Shown one piece after another: positions 16,511 through 24,846 of a stretch of 64,000 nucleotides of DNA. Every line of letters begins with the position of its first letter. Within the stretch, counting starts at the first letter, position 1. The notes below the pieces were generated by a model. It ran no database searches and was not told the origin of the DNA. It saw only the letters and a list, made by a program, of their open reading frames with translations. This stretch comes from Aliiglaciecola sp. LCG003 (GTDB taxonomy: Bacteria; Pseudomonadota; Gammaproteobacteria; Enterobacterales; Alteromonadaceae), in assembly GCF_030316135.1 (NCBI RefSeq), contig NZ_CP128185.1:1240001-1304000 (forward strand), in the 5' to 3' direction. The translations under genes and the position numbers were made by a program.

Positions 16511-17850
16511 TGCGCGATCTGTTACTGGTTGGTTTCTTATTTGTTGCGGTGTACTACAGCTTTAAACGGCCTTATTTAGGCCTCGCAGCTTGGGTTTGGA
16601 TTGCCTTAACCGCTCCGGCTAAATGGGCATATGGTTTCTCCAGTAGTTTCCGCCTGAATTTGACCATAGTAGTTATCACCGCCTTATCCTATCTATTTGT
16701 GCAAAAATACAAATCGTGGAAACTGGATACTCTGAGTTTCTGGGTGATCCTGTTTGCCTGTTGGACACTGCTTACCACTGCGTTTAACCAGACTTCTTTC
16801 TCTTTTTATGTGTGGGAATATTGGGATCAATTTATCAAAGTGATCCTGTTGTATTTGTTCGTCACCCTGACTATTTATCGTCGCCTACATGTAGATACCT
16901 TGGTTTGGGCCATAGTTTTGGCTATTTCGTCCTATGCTGCTATGGAGGCAGTTAAGTTTATGTTGTCTGGCGGAAGTCACAGGATCACGGGCAAAGCCGG
17001 TATTATCCAAGACCGTAACGACTTGGCCGTGGCCATCAATATGTGTATTCCGTTAATTCTTTACTTAATTAGCGTGACAAAAAATGTGATGGTCAGAAAG
17101 GGGCTAAATATATTAGTCGCGCTTAATATCTTGGCCATAATAGGTACCTATTCCCGCGGTGGATTTATTGGTCTATTGATTTTAGGCGCCGTGTTTTGGT
17201 GGGGCTCTAAGCGCAAAATGTTGTACGGTGTGCTGGCGGCAATCGCGATACCGCTGTTCTTTGCGTTTGCACCAGGGGAGTGGAAAGAGCGACAAAATAC
17301 TGTAAGTACCGCAGCACAAAAAGATGGCTCTTTTATTGGTAGGCTGTGGGCGTGGAAAATCTCTACTTTAATCGCCATGGACTACCCCTTGACCGGTGGG
17401 GGATTCCACGCGGTGAAAGATCAATCTCTATGGAATTATTATGCCCCGATGACGCCACATTTTGGGCCAATAGAAACCCCCGAAATCCCCAAAGATTTGG
17501 GGGCCAAGGCGGCGCATAATATTTATATGCAAGTGTTGGGGGATCACGGCTTTGCTGGTTTGTTTATTTTCTTGATGATAATGCTCAGCACCATTAGGGT
17601 TAACTTTAAGAATAGAAAGTGGGCAATCAATAATAAAGAGCAGTGGTTGGTGGATTTATCTAACGCATTGACATTAACCTTGGTTGGATACTGTATTACC
17701 GGCGGGAATGTAAGCTTGGCGTATTTCGATCTGTTTTATACGATAGTCGGACTGGTTAGCGCAATCTCTATACATATAGTACGTAAGAAAGTCGCGTTGA
17801 GCGCAGATATGGCCTTGAGTGTTCAAAAGAATCAAAATCGGAATATATGA
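16510..17850 (+). CDS. O-antigen-ligase/polymerase-like EPS protein (Wzy, TIGR03097 type)
   Basis: Polytopic membrane protein of 446 aa with about ten helices, of the O-antigen ligase/polymerase superfamily. In XrtA loci this gene is the presumed EPS polymerase that joins repeat units in the periplasm. Visible conserved parts: a long periplasmic loop between later helices containing LTGGGFHAVKDQSLWNYYAP and KAAHNIYMQVLGDHGFAGL, the H-N/D-x-x-L-G-H-type signature of Wzy/WaaL proteins. SYSRGGF-like context (TYSRGGFIGLLI) is also typical. The ATG overlaps the preceding small ORF and is served by AGGAAGAAG. Confidence 0.87.
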   Translation: MRDLLLVGFLFVAVYYSFKRPYLGLAAWVWIALTAPAKWAYGFSSSFRLNLTIVVITALSYLFVQKYKSWKLDTLSFWVILFACWTLLTTAFNQTSFSFYVWEYWDQFIKVILLYLFVTLTIYRRLHVDTLVWAIVLAISSYAAMEAVKFMLSGGSHRITGKAGIIQDRNDLAVAINMCIPLILYLISVTKNVMVRKGLNILVALNILAIIGTYSRGGFIGLLILGAVFWWGSKRKMLYGVLAAIAIPLFFAFAPGEWKERQNTVSTAAQKDGSFIGRLWAWKISTLIAMDYPLTGGGFHAVKDQSLWNYYAPMTPHFGPIETPEIPKDLGAKAAHNIYMQVLGDHGFAGLFIFLMIMLSTIRVNFKNRKWAINNKEQWLVDLSNALTLTLVGYCITGGNVSLAYFDLFYTIVGLVSAISIHIVRKKVALSADMALSVQKNQNRNI

Positions 17851-17856
17851 GTTTGT

Positions 17857-18549
17857 ATGATCAAATTAAACATCGAATTTTTCAAAATTATTAAACTAGG
17901 AAGTTTGCTAGCCTTGTGCTTATTTCCCGTTGCTGAGGCCTTTGCGGCGGCAGATTGTATGAAGATGGGCTGGCGTCGTGGTAAGCCATTTGATTACTAT
18001 GCGGCGGAAACGAGACAAAGCACTGGTACTTATCGTGGAGGCTTACTGTACTTAGTAGAGTCAGCACATTTCACTAAAAAAGTAAGGCGTCTGGTGGAAG
18101 GGAATACCAGTAAGCAGCCCGGCGATTTGCTATTTGTACTGGGTTCTATTCCTAATCATCCTGTTGCGCTGGATGCCTATGCACGATATGAGCATGAATG
18201 GAATAATTCGCCGACGTTTCGCCAGCGCATGGACACCGAAGAGCCCAAATACGATGCAGGATGTTTTTTTGAAAGAGCAGCGCGGATTTATACTAAAGAT
18301 GCCTCTACCTATTTAACTTGGGGTATTTATCATCATCGAAAAGGTCAGTACCAGCAATCACTGGAGAAATTTCTAAAAGCTTGGGATTTAGCGCCGGAAT
18401 CTGCCGAAGTGGCTTATAACGTCGGTTTAGCCTATACAGAGGTAAATGATTTGCCGAATGCCAAAAAGTTTGCTGAAAAAGCCTATGCCATGGGATATCC
18501 GTTGGCGGGACTAAAAAATAAAATTGCCGAATTAGAAAAAGCACAATAA
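17857..18549 (+). CDS. Exported TPR-repeat protein of the EPS operon
   Basis: Protein of 230 aa. The N-terminus has a signal peptide (hydrophobic LGSLLALCLFPVAEAFA, cleavage near AFA-AAD), so it is predicted periplasmic. A Cys follows at once in the mature part (DCMKMGWRRG). The C-terminal third (about 147-225) holds two to three TPR units, e.g. YLTWGIYHHRKGQYQQSLEK and VAYNVGLAYTEVNDLPNAKK. TPR proteins near Wzy genes often act as scaffolds for secretion complexes (compare AlgK/PelB-type proteins), but the role here is inferred. It starts 6 nt after the polymerase stop. Confidence 0.75.
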   Translation: MIKLNIEFFKIIKLGSLLALCLFPVAEAFAAADCMKMGWRRGKPFDYYAAETRQSTGTYRGGLLYLVESAHFTKKVRRLVEGNTSKQPGDLLFVLGSIPNHPVALDAYARYEHEWNNSPTFRQRMDTEEPKYDAGCFFERAARIYTKDASTYLTWGIYHHRKGQYQQSLEKFLKAWDLAPESAEVAYNVGLAYTEVNDLPNAKKFAEKAYAMGYPLAGLKNKIAELEKAQ

Positions 18550-18565
18550 CTCAGGAGTAAGGGTA

Positions 18566-19555
18566 GTGGCTAAATTATTGTTGTCAGGAGGTTGCTTGCG
18601 CGCCAATGGGTTTGAATTGGGCGAAGGCAAATACTATGGCAAAGCCAGCCTAGTTAAATTGGACTTAGACAGTGGAGAATTTGAAACCATACTGGCAAAG
18701 GAAGAGGGAGGGGAGCACTATCCGGCTGAAAACCCAAATTTGCAATTTACTGCAGGGAGTGTGGTAGGGGATACGCTTTGGCTACCAACTGACACTGAAG
18801 TTCACCAATATAGTTTGCCTGATTTACAGCTGAAAAGTGTCTATTCTCATCCTTGTTTTCACAATATTCATTCTGTGCATGTGATTGATAATGAATTAGT
18901 CGCCTCTTCAACCGGGCTAGATAACGTGGTGGTAATGGCCATCAACACGGGCGCGATTAAGCGGATTATCAATACTCAGGGTAAAGATCCTTGGCATCGA
19001 TTTGACCAAAATACTGATTACCGTCTAGTGCATTCCACGCGTCCCCATGACAGCCACCCTAATTACGTGTTCAAGGTGGGTGAACAGCTTTGGGCAACTC
19101 GCTGTACTCAAGAAGATGCAGTAAACCTTGCTGATCCAACTGACCGAATTGATATTAGCATGGGCGCTGATGTAAGTGTTCACGATGGTATTTGCTGGGG
19201 TGACAAATTAGTCTTTACCCGCGTCGATGGTGCTTTAGTGTTTTGTGATCCGGCAAAACGCCAAGTGATTGAAACCTTTGACCCCTTTGGGAATGCATTG
19301 AATCGCCCTATGGGCTGGTGTCGTGGATTACACATAGACGGTGATATTTTTTATATCGGTTATTCAAAATTACGTAAAACCAACCTTAAGTCAAAAATAA
19401 AGTTTCTTAGCAAAGGCAACTTTAAATACTCTTCGGGTAATAACTCACTAGTGGTGGCATTAAATATTAAAACCCGCAAAGTGGAGAGAATATACACCTC
19501 ACCAGAAGGGACGATCGACGCCATTTACGGCATCATGCCATTTAACTATGAATGA
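18566..19555 (+). CDS. Unrecognised protein, probable beta-propeller fold
   Basis: I do not recognise a named family. The 329-aa protein has no signal peptide or membrane helix. Its sequence is a series of short beta-strand blocks with recurring small-x-V/L-D/W patterns (SLVKLDLDSGEFETI, SVVGDTLWLPTDTEVHQYSL, SVHVIDNELVASSTGLDNVV, LVVALNIKTRKVERIYTS), as in six- or seven-bladed propellers. Conserved-looking His/Arg/Asp clusters (HSTRPHDSHPNYVF, GWCRGLHIDGDIFYIGYSK) suggest a binding or catalytic centre. The start is GTG with a strong CAGGAGTAAGG ribosome site; the stop overlaps the flippase by 8 nt. Its position between TPR/polymerase and flippase implies an EPS role. Confidence 0.7.
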   Translation: MAKLLLSGGCLRANGFELGEGKYYGKASLVKLDLDSGEFETILAKEEGGEHYPAENPNLQFTAGSVVGDTLWLPTDTEVHQYSLPDLQLKSVYSHPCFHNIHSVHVIDNELVASSTGLDNVVVMAINTGAIKRIINTQGKDPWHRFDQNTDYRLVHSTRPHDSHPNYVFKVGEQLWATRCTQEDAVNLADPTDRIDISMGADVSVHDGICWGDKLVFTRVDGALVFCDPAKRQVIETFDPFGNALNRPMGWCRGLHIDGDIFYIGYSKLRKTNLKSKIKFLSKGNFKYSSGNNSLVVALNIKTRKVERIYTSPEGTIDAIYGIMPFNYE

Positions 19556-21023
19556 TGTGGTTAGGACCAATACGCTATTCAGCATAATTTGGTCGATTCT
19601 GTCAAAATGGAGCTCAAAGCTTATTGGGATGGTCAGTACTATTGTACTGGCTAGACTGCTGACGCCGGCTGATTTTGGTATTATTGCCATGGCAACCATA
19701 GTGGTTGCTCTGTTAGAGTCTATGACTCAAGCGGGCTTGAATCTATATATATTACGCTACAAAGAGCATGATGAGCGGGTATTTAATACGGCTTGGACAG
19801 TGGGGATCATTCAAGCTTTTTGTGTGGCGATCCCTTTACTGATAGCTGCACCATGGATAGCCGATTTTTACGCACAACCGGTGCTGACTGAAGTTATTTA
19901 TTGTTTGGCGCTAGTACGAATTATTCAAGGACTAAACAACTTTGGGGTGTTCATTGCGCAAAAACAAATGAACTTCAAAGTGGATTTTGTGCTCACCCTT
20001 TACACCCGTTTAATTTACCTAGCCTCAACTATTTTCTTTGCTTGGTATTTGCAAAGCTTTTGGGCATTGGTGTTTGGCCAATTGATATCCTCTGTTGCAG
20101 GCTGCTTGATTAGCTACTGGGTTCACCCTTATCGTCCTAAACTTAGCCTATACAATTGGCGGGATTTATTGAAGTATTCTAAATCTACCGTACCTTTGAG
20201 TATTGGCCGTTATATCAATAATCAAGCTGATGTAGCCGTAGTAGGGCGGGTAGCATCGGCAGAATTTTTGGGGCTGTATCATATTGCGGTGAATTTAGCG
20301 GGTCTATTCACCAAAGAACTGTTGATGCCAGTAATAAGAGGACTGATCCCGAATCTTTCCGTGCTGCGAGAAAGTGCTAATTTTAAAGCTATATTATTAA
20401 CCACCTTTGCCGCTGCGGTTTATGTGTTCTTGCCTGTAGGTGTGGGCTTGTCGCTGGTGGCGCCTGAGTTCGTTGCTGTGTTGCTAGGTGATAAATGGTT
20501 AAGTGTGACGCCAATGTTAGCGTGGTTTAGTTTATACGCCATGATTGGCGGCATGATGATGTTTTTCAGTGAACAGTTTTTGGTGATGATGGAGCGCGAA
20601 TCCTTGTCGAATGGCTTGATGTGGTTTCGAAATCTAGTCTTGCTTTCAACCATTGCTATCACCCTGATATATTTCGATGTAAAAGACTTGCCCCAAGCGC
20701 TATTTTGGAGTGTTCTTGCGGTGCTACCGGTTATCTTGATAAGTATAAGCCGTGCTTTGGAATTATCTCTGTTCAAAATTTTACATAGCTGGTGGCCAGC
20801 ATTGCTTTCAGCGGCCTTAATGGCATTATCGATTTACTACTTTCCGGCCCTGAGTTGGCCACTATTTATTATGTTGATTTTAAAAGTTGTTTGCGGGGCG
20901 TTGGTATACGCGCTGTCATTGATATTACTGTATATTGTGCGCGGTAGACCCACAGATTCGTTAGAAGGTGCGGTGTTTGATAAAATTCCTGGAGCAGGTA
21001 TGCTCCGTAAATCTCAACCATAG
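19548..21023 (+). CDS. Lipid-linked oligosaccharide flippase (Wzx/MOP family), first copy
   Basis: Membrane protein of 491 aa with about 12-14 helices, in the MATE/MOP polysaccharide transporter group (Polysacc_synt_3-like). Motifs: IIWSILSKWSSKLIGMVST, LLTPADFGIIAMATIVVALL and the middle NNQADVAVVGRVASAEFLGL, where family members place the N...D...G signature. Expected role: moving the undecaprenyl-linked EPS unit across the inner membrane to meet the polymerase. The ATG at 19,548 overlaps the previous stop (ATGAATGA). A second, dissimilar flippase is at 26,752. Confidence 0.88.
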   Translation: MNDVVRTNTLFSIIWSILSKWSSKLIGMVSTIVLARLLTPADFGIIAMATIVVALLESMTQAGLNLYILRYKEHDERVFNTAWTVGIIQAFCVAIPLLIAAPWIADFYAQPVLTEVIYCLALVRIIQGLNNFGVFIAQKQMNFKVDFVLTLYTRLIYLASTIFFAWYLQSFWALVFGQLISSVAGCLISYWVHPYRPKLSLYNWRDLLKYSKSTVPLSIGRYINNQADVAVVGRVASAEFLGLYHIAVNLAGLFTKELLMPVIRGLIPNLSVLRESANFKAILLTTFAAAVYVFLPVGVGLSLVAPEFVAVLLGDKWLSVTPMLAWFSLYAMIGGMMMFFSEQFLVMMERESLSNGLMWFRNLVLLSTIAITLIYFDVKDLPQALFWSVLAVLPVILISISRALELSLFKILHSWWPALLSAALMALSIYYFPALSWPLFIMLILKVVCGALVYALSLILLYIVRGRPTDSLEGAVFDKIPGAGMLRKSQP

Positions 21024-21054
21024 AAAAGTTTAAAGGCGGGAAGGTGTGCAAACA

Positions 21055-22782
21055 ATGACACAGTGGCAGCAAATTTCACAAATTGGCGGTAAGCAAGGGT
21101 ATATCGATTTGAGTGGTAATACTCAAATGGTTGATGATGAACGCGGCACTTTGGTATTGCACGGTTATAGCTTTATTGATGACAAACCGGCAGACGCTGA
21201 AACCCTATTAGGCGCGCTGATCGTGGCCGATTCTTTGGATTCTTTCTACGCTCGTTTAAGTGGCCAGTATTGGATGGCGATTCAATTGAGCAATCAGCCC
21301 CTGACCTTGCTTGGCGATCATATTGGTGCGACACCCTGCTATTACCATGTAGACGATGGAAAAGTGTTTGTGAGCTCATCACTTAAACACATCAAAGCCC
21401 GTGAAGATGTGTCTGTTGAAATTAACAAGCAGGCATTGTACAACTACATTTATTTCCACTGTATTCCAGCCCCAACGACTATTTATCTTAATAGCTATAA
21501 ACTTGAACCGGGTAAAGCCGTGCATATCGAGGCCGGTCAACCACGGGCAGAGCTGTTATATTCGCCTGAATTCAGTACTGCATTAGCCGATAAACCTGCC
21601 GCCTTAAAACAGTGTTTAGATACCATTGAGCATGCGGTGGATTCTCACGCTACTGGTCAGGTGGGCGCGTTTTTAAGCGGTGGGCTAGATAGTTCTACCG
21701 TGGCGGGTATGTTAGCCAAAAATCAGCCACAGCAGGCCAGAACCTTTTCAATTGGCTTTGAAGTAGAAGGCTATGATGAAACCGAATATGCACTGCTAAC
21801 CGCTAAGCATTTTAACACCGACCACAAGGTGTTGTATTTGAAGCCGGAAGAAGCAGAGAAAGAATTTGTTAAGGTGGCCCAGTACTTTGATGAGCCCTTT
21901 GGTAACTCATCGGCGATGGCCGCTTATTTTTGTGCTACCTTTGCCAAAAATGCAGGCATTGAAGTGCTCTTGGCTGGAGACGGTGGTGATGAACTGTTTG
22001 CTGGTAATGAACGTTATGCCAAACAAAAAGTGTTCGAGCACTATAACCGTTTACCCAGTGCGCTAGGCGATATCAGCAACATACTGTTCAACAACGGACT
22101 GACCCGCAAAATTCCCGGCTTGCAAAAGGTTGCCAGTTATTTGAATCAGGCACGAGTGCCTTTGCCAGCTCGCTTGCAAACCCATAATTTTGTTAATCAG
22201 TTAGGTGTGGAGAATATTTTTCCAGCGGCTTTTCTGGCTCAGGTTGACACCCATGTTCCCGAGCAGCAACTAAAACAGCGTTTTGACGAATGTAAAAGTA
22301 AGCATCCAGTTGATGGAATGCTCTATCTAGATTGGAAATTCACCCTTGCTGATAACGATCTGGTTAAAGTCAACAAAATGTGTGAATTGGCCGGTGTAGA
22401 AGTACGTTTCCCGCTGCTAGATAAACAACTAGTTGATTTTAGTTGCACTATCCCTGCCGATGAGAAATTGCCCGGGGGTGAGCTGCGCGACTTCTATAAA
22501 AAGTCCTGTAAAGGCTTCCTCGCCGATGAAACTTTGAGCAAAAGCAAGCATGGTTTTGGTTTGCCGTTTGGGGTGTGGATGAAAGAAAACGCAGCGCTCA
22601 AAGAGTTAACCATCACCACGTTGAATCAATTTAAGCAGCGTAATATTGTCAATGCCAGTTTGATCGAACAGGCAATGGACGCTCACAACAGCGTGCATAC
22701 CGGCTATTTTGGTGAGCTTATCTGGATCATGGTGGTGTTAGAGCTGTGGTTACAAAAAGAGGCAGCAGATTTTAGTGCATAG
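21055..22782 (+). CDS. Asparagine-synthase-like protein lacking the glutaminase cysteine
   Basis: Protein of 575 aa with the two-domain layout of asparagine synthetase B. The synthetase domain is intact: PPi-loop GAFLSGGLDSSTVAGM (about 207-222), EVEGYDETEYA and LLAGDGGDELFAGNERYAK. The N-terminal half keeps the glutaminase fold landmarks (LTLLGDHIGATPCYY, VFVSSSLKHI) but does not begin with Met-Cys-Gly; the N-terminus is MTQWQQISQIGGKQG. Without Cys2 it cannot hydrolyse glutamine by the known mechanism, so it may use free ammonia or catalyse another ATP-driven condensation. I chose the ATG at 21,055 (GGGAAGG 10 nt upstream); a GTG at 21,046 is possible. Confidence 0.82.
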   Translation: MTQWQQISQIGGKQGYIDLSGNTQMVDDERGTLVLHGYSFIDDKPADAETLLGALIVADSLDSFYARLSGQYWMAIQLSNQPLTLLGDHIGATPCYYHVDDGKVFVSSSLKHIKAREDVSVEINKQALYNYIYFHCIPAPTTIYLNSYKLEPGKAVHIEAGQPRAELLYSPEFSTALADKPAALKQCLDTIEHAVDSHATGQVGAFLSGGLDSSTVAGMLAKNQPQQARTFSIGFEVEGYDETEYALLTAKHFNTDHKVLYLKPEEAEKEFVKVAQYFDEPFGNSSAMAAYFCATFAKNAGIEVLLAGDGGDELFAGNERYAKQKVFEHYNRLPSALGDISNILFNNGLTRKIPGLQKVASYLNQARVPLPARLQTHNFVNQLGVENIFPAAFLAQVDTHVPEQQLKQRFDECKSKHPVDGMLYLDWKFTLADNDLVKVNKMCELAGVEVRFPLLDKQLVDFSCTIPADEKLPGGELRDFYKKSCKGFLADETLSKSKHGFGLPFGVWMKENAALKELTITTLNQFKQRNIVNASLIEQAMDAHNSVHTGYFGELIWIMVVLELWLQKEAADFSA

Positions 22783-23707
22783 TCTATTAAGCGTTGCTAA
22801 TAGCTTACTGAGCGGCAATAAACTCAGTATATTAATCTATCACCAAGTGCTAGAAGCGTTCGACCCTATGCGGCCCTATGAAGTGACGGCAGAGGTGTTT
22901 GATTGGCATATGGCGTTAATCAGTCGCTACTTCACACCGATCAGTTTAACCGATGCGGCTAAGTATCTTGAGCAGGGCAAGCTACCTGACAAGGCTATCT
23001 GTGTCACCTTTGATGATGGCTACTTAAACAACTTAACTGTTGCTCAACCCATTCTCGCTAAATATAAGATACCGGCGACTGTATACGTGGCAACTGCCTT
23101 TACCGAAGGTGCCGATATGTGGAATGACCGAGTGTTGGATTTGTTCAACGATGCACAATTGAGCTCTTTAATCATAGAAGGCGAAAGCGTCACGCTAGGA
23201 GATTGGGAAAAGCGTAACCAGTTAGCCGCAGCGCAATTAATGCGTCTTAAATATTTGCCGATTGATGAACGCCTAGCAGGGGTTCAGAAGCTTTATGATG
23301 ACAACAACCTAGCCGAACCTACACCAAGAATGATGAATGCCCAGCAAGTTAAACAACTCGCCGATTGCGGGGTTGAGATAGGTGGGCATACGGTTAATCA
23401 CCCGATCCTAAAAGTGCTGTCACCCGAACAACAATTTGATGAAGTCAGTCGCTGCAAAGCTCAATTAGAGCAGTGGACCGGCAAACCGGTTAAGCACTTC
23501 GCATACCCCAATGGCTCTTACGGTAAAGATTTAACCGACGAGACCGTCGAGTTGGTGAAAAAAGCCGGTTATGAAACAGCCGTTGTCACCGATTGGGGTA
23601 CATCATCACCCGGTGACGATTTACTCAGACTCAAACGATTCACCCCCTGGGATAGCTCAGCATGGAAGTTTCATGCTAGGTTGGTGAAAAGCCGCTTAAC
23701 AATTTAG
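22775..23707 (+). CDS. Polysaccharide deacetylase (NodB fold), second copy
   Basis: CE4-type enzyme of 310 aa. Motifs in order: ILIYHQVLEAFDPMRPYEVT, CVTFDDGYLNN (catalytic and metal Asp), VEIGGHTVNHPILKVLS (zinc His pair), KHFAYPNGSYGKDLTDETVE. It differs from the deacetylase at 5,059 in having the canonical TFDDGY motif and the F-x-Y-P-x-G ending, so the two probably act on different sites or stages. There is no signal peptide. GTG start overlaps the amidotransferase-like gene by 8 nt (GTGCATAG). It is the last gene of the tightly packed plus-strand run; 71 bp separate it from the next. Confidence 0.87.
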   Translation: MHSLLSVANSLLSGNKLSILIYHQVLEAFDPMRPYEVTAEVFDWHMALISRYFTPISLTDAAKYLEQGKLPDKAICVTFDDGYLNNLTVAQPILAKYKIPATVYVATAFTEGADMWNDRVLDLFNDAQLSSLIIEGESVTLGDWEKRNQLAAAQLMRLKYLPIDERLAGVQKLYDDNNLAEPTPRMMNAQQVKQLADCGVEIGGHTVNHPILKVLSPEQQFDEVSRCKAQLEQWTGKPVKHFAYPNGSYGKDLTDETVELVKKAGYETAVVTDWGTSSPGDDLLRLKRFTPWDSSAWKFHARLVKSRLTI

Positions 23708-23778
23708 CATGAATTTCGACATGTTTTATATTTAGTCGTTACTAAATAATCTATAACTTATTTACCGAAGGAGCACCA

Positions 23779-24846
23779 ATGATCTCCAAAATAAAGGGAT
23801 TTAATGGGATTAGAGCATTGGCAGCCCTAACTGTAGTGTTTACCCATATTGGTGCCTATCGATTTTTAGAACATCACAACTATATATCGCGGGAATTAAT
23901 CCAAAGCTTCGATGGTAGTGCCGGTGTGCAGGCATTTTTTATTCTTAGCGGTTTCTTAATTACTTATCTATTAGTAAAGGAATACCATAGAACTGGGACA
24001 GTATCCCTATATAATTTTTACTTGCGTAGAACTCTGCGGATATTCCCGCTTTATTTCCTAGTGGTTTTTCTCATTGGTATTCTGCACTTTTTTGGTTCTG
24101 GTGTAACCAATGGTGAGTCAATCTTATTTTCAATATTTTACATCTACAATTTTATACCGAAAGAGTGGTATTCATCTGTATTAGGTCATACTTGGTCGCT
24201 AGCTGTTGAAGAGCACTTCTATCTGATATGGCCATTTGTTTTTATCACTATGGCTAAATACCCTTCCAAATTAGTAAAATATTTAGTGATGTTTATTGGG
24301 ATTTCGATAATCTCCAATATTGTGTTGCAATCTATTGAGTATGTACGTCAATCATTTTTCATTGGACGTTTTTCATTCATTGCAGGGGCGAATATCGCTT
24401 ATGGCTGTATACTCGCATTAGCAATTTCATCAAGTGTCAGAAGAAAAAGTGTCGAAAGGATTTTAGCATCTTCCTGGCTTCTAATATTGGGCCTACTGCT
24501 ATGGCAATGTGCTCTTTGGCTGCCTAAATTGCAATATTTACCTTCCGTTTATATAAGAGGGGTTGGGTTAGCCATTTGTATTGCTTGGATTTTTCTCAAT
24601 CAAAGTTCCTTGCTGGTTAGAGTATTAGAGTTTCGGCCTTTAAATTACTTAGGTGAAGTCTCATATGGTATTTATATGTATCAAGGTTTTTATCTTGCCA
24701 CGGGGCCATATAGAGCAGCAGGTCAAACGTGGCCGATTTCCCAAGAGATTGGTTTGGTATTGTTGGTGATTACAGTACCTATTTCCTTTCATTTATTCGA
24801 GAGACCTATAACTAAACTTAAAAGGAAATGGCAGAAAGATTGTTAG
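23779..24846 (+). CDS. Acyltransferase family 3 (OafA/YrhL-like) O-acyltransferase
   Basis: Integral membrane acyltransferase of 355 aa, about ten helices. Signature regions: IKGFNGIRALAALTVVFTHI at the N-terminus (GIRALAxxxVxxxH), GVQAFFILSGFLITYLL, LYNFYLRRTLRIFPLYFLVV and WSLAVEEHFYLIWPFVF. Such proteins acetylate or otherwise acylate sugars of O-antigens and EPS. A GGAG ribosome site precedes the ATG. Base use is clearly more AT-rich than in the upstream operon, which fits an acquired accessory gene. Its last 4 bases overlap the stop of the convergent gene. Confidence 0.88.
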   Translation: MISKIKGFNGIRALAALTVVFTHIGAYRFLEHHNYISRELIQSFDGSAGVQAFFILSGFLITYLLVKEYHRTGTVSLYNFYLRRTLRIFPLYFLVVFLIGILHFFGSGVTNGESILFSIFYIYNFIPKEWYSSVLGHTWSLAVEEHFYLIWPFVFITMAKYPSKLVKYLVMFIGISIISNIVLQSIEYVRQSFFIGRFSFIAGANIAYGCILALAISSSVRRKSVERILASSWLLILGLLLWQCALWLPKLQYLPSVYIRGVGLAICIAWIFLNQSSLLVRVLEFRPLNYLGEVSYGIYMYQGFYLATGPYRAAGQTWPISQEIGLVLLVITVPISFHLFERPITKLKRKWQKDC

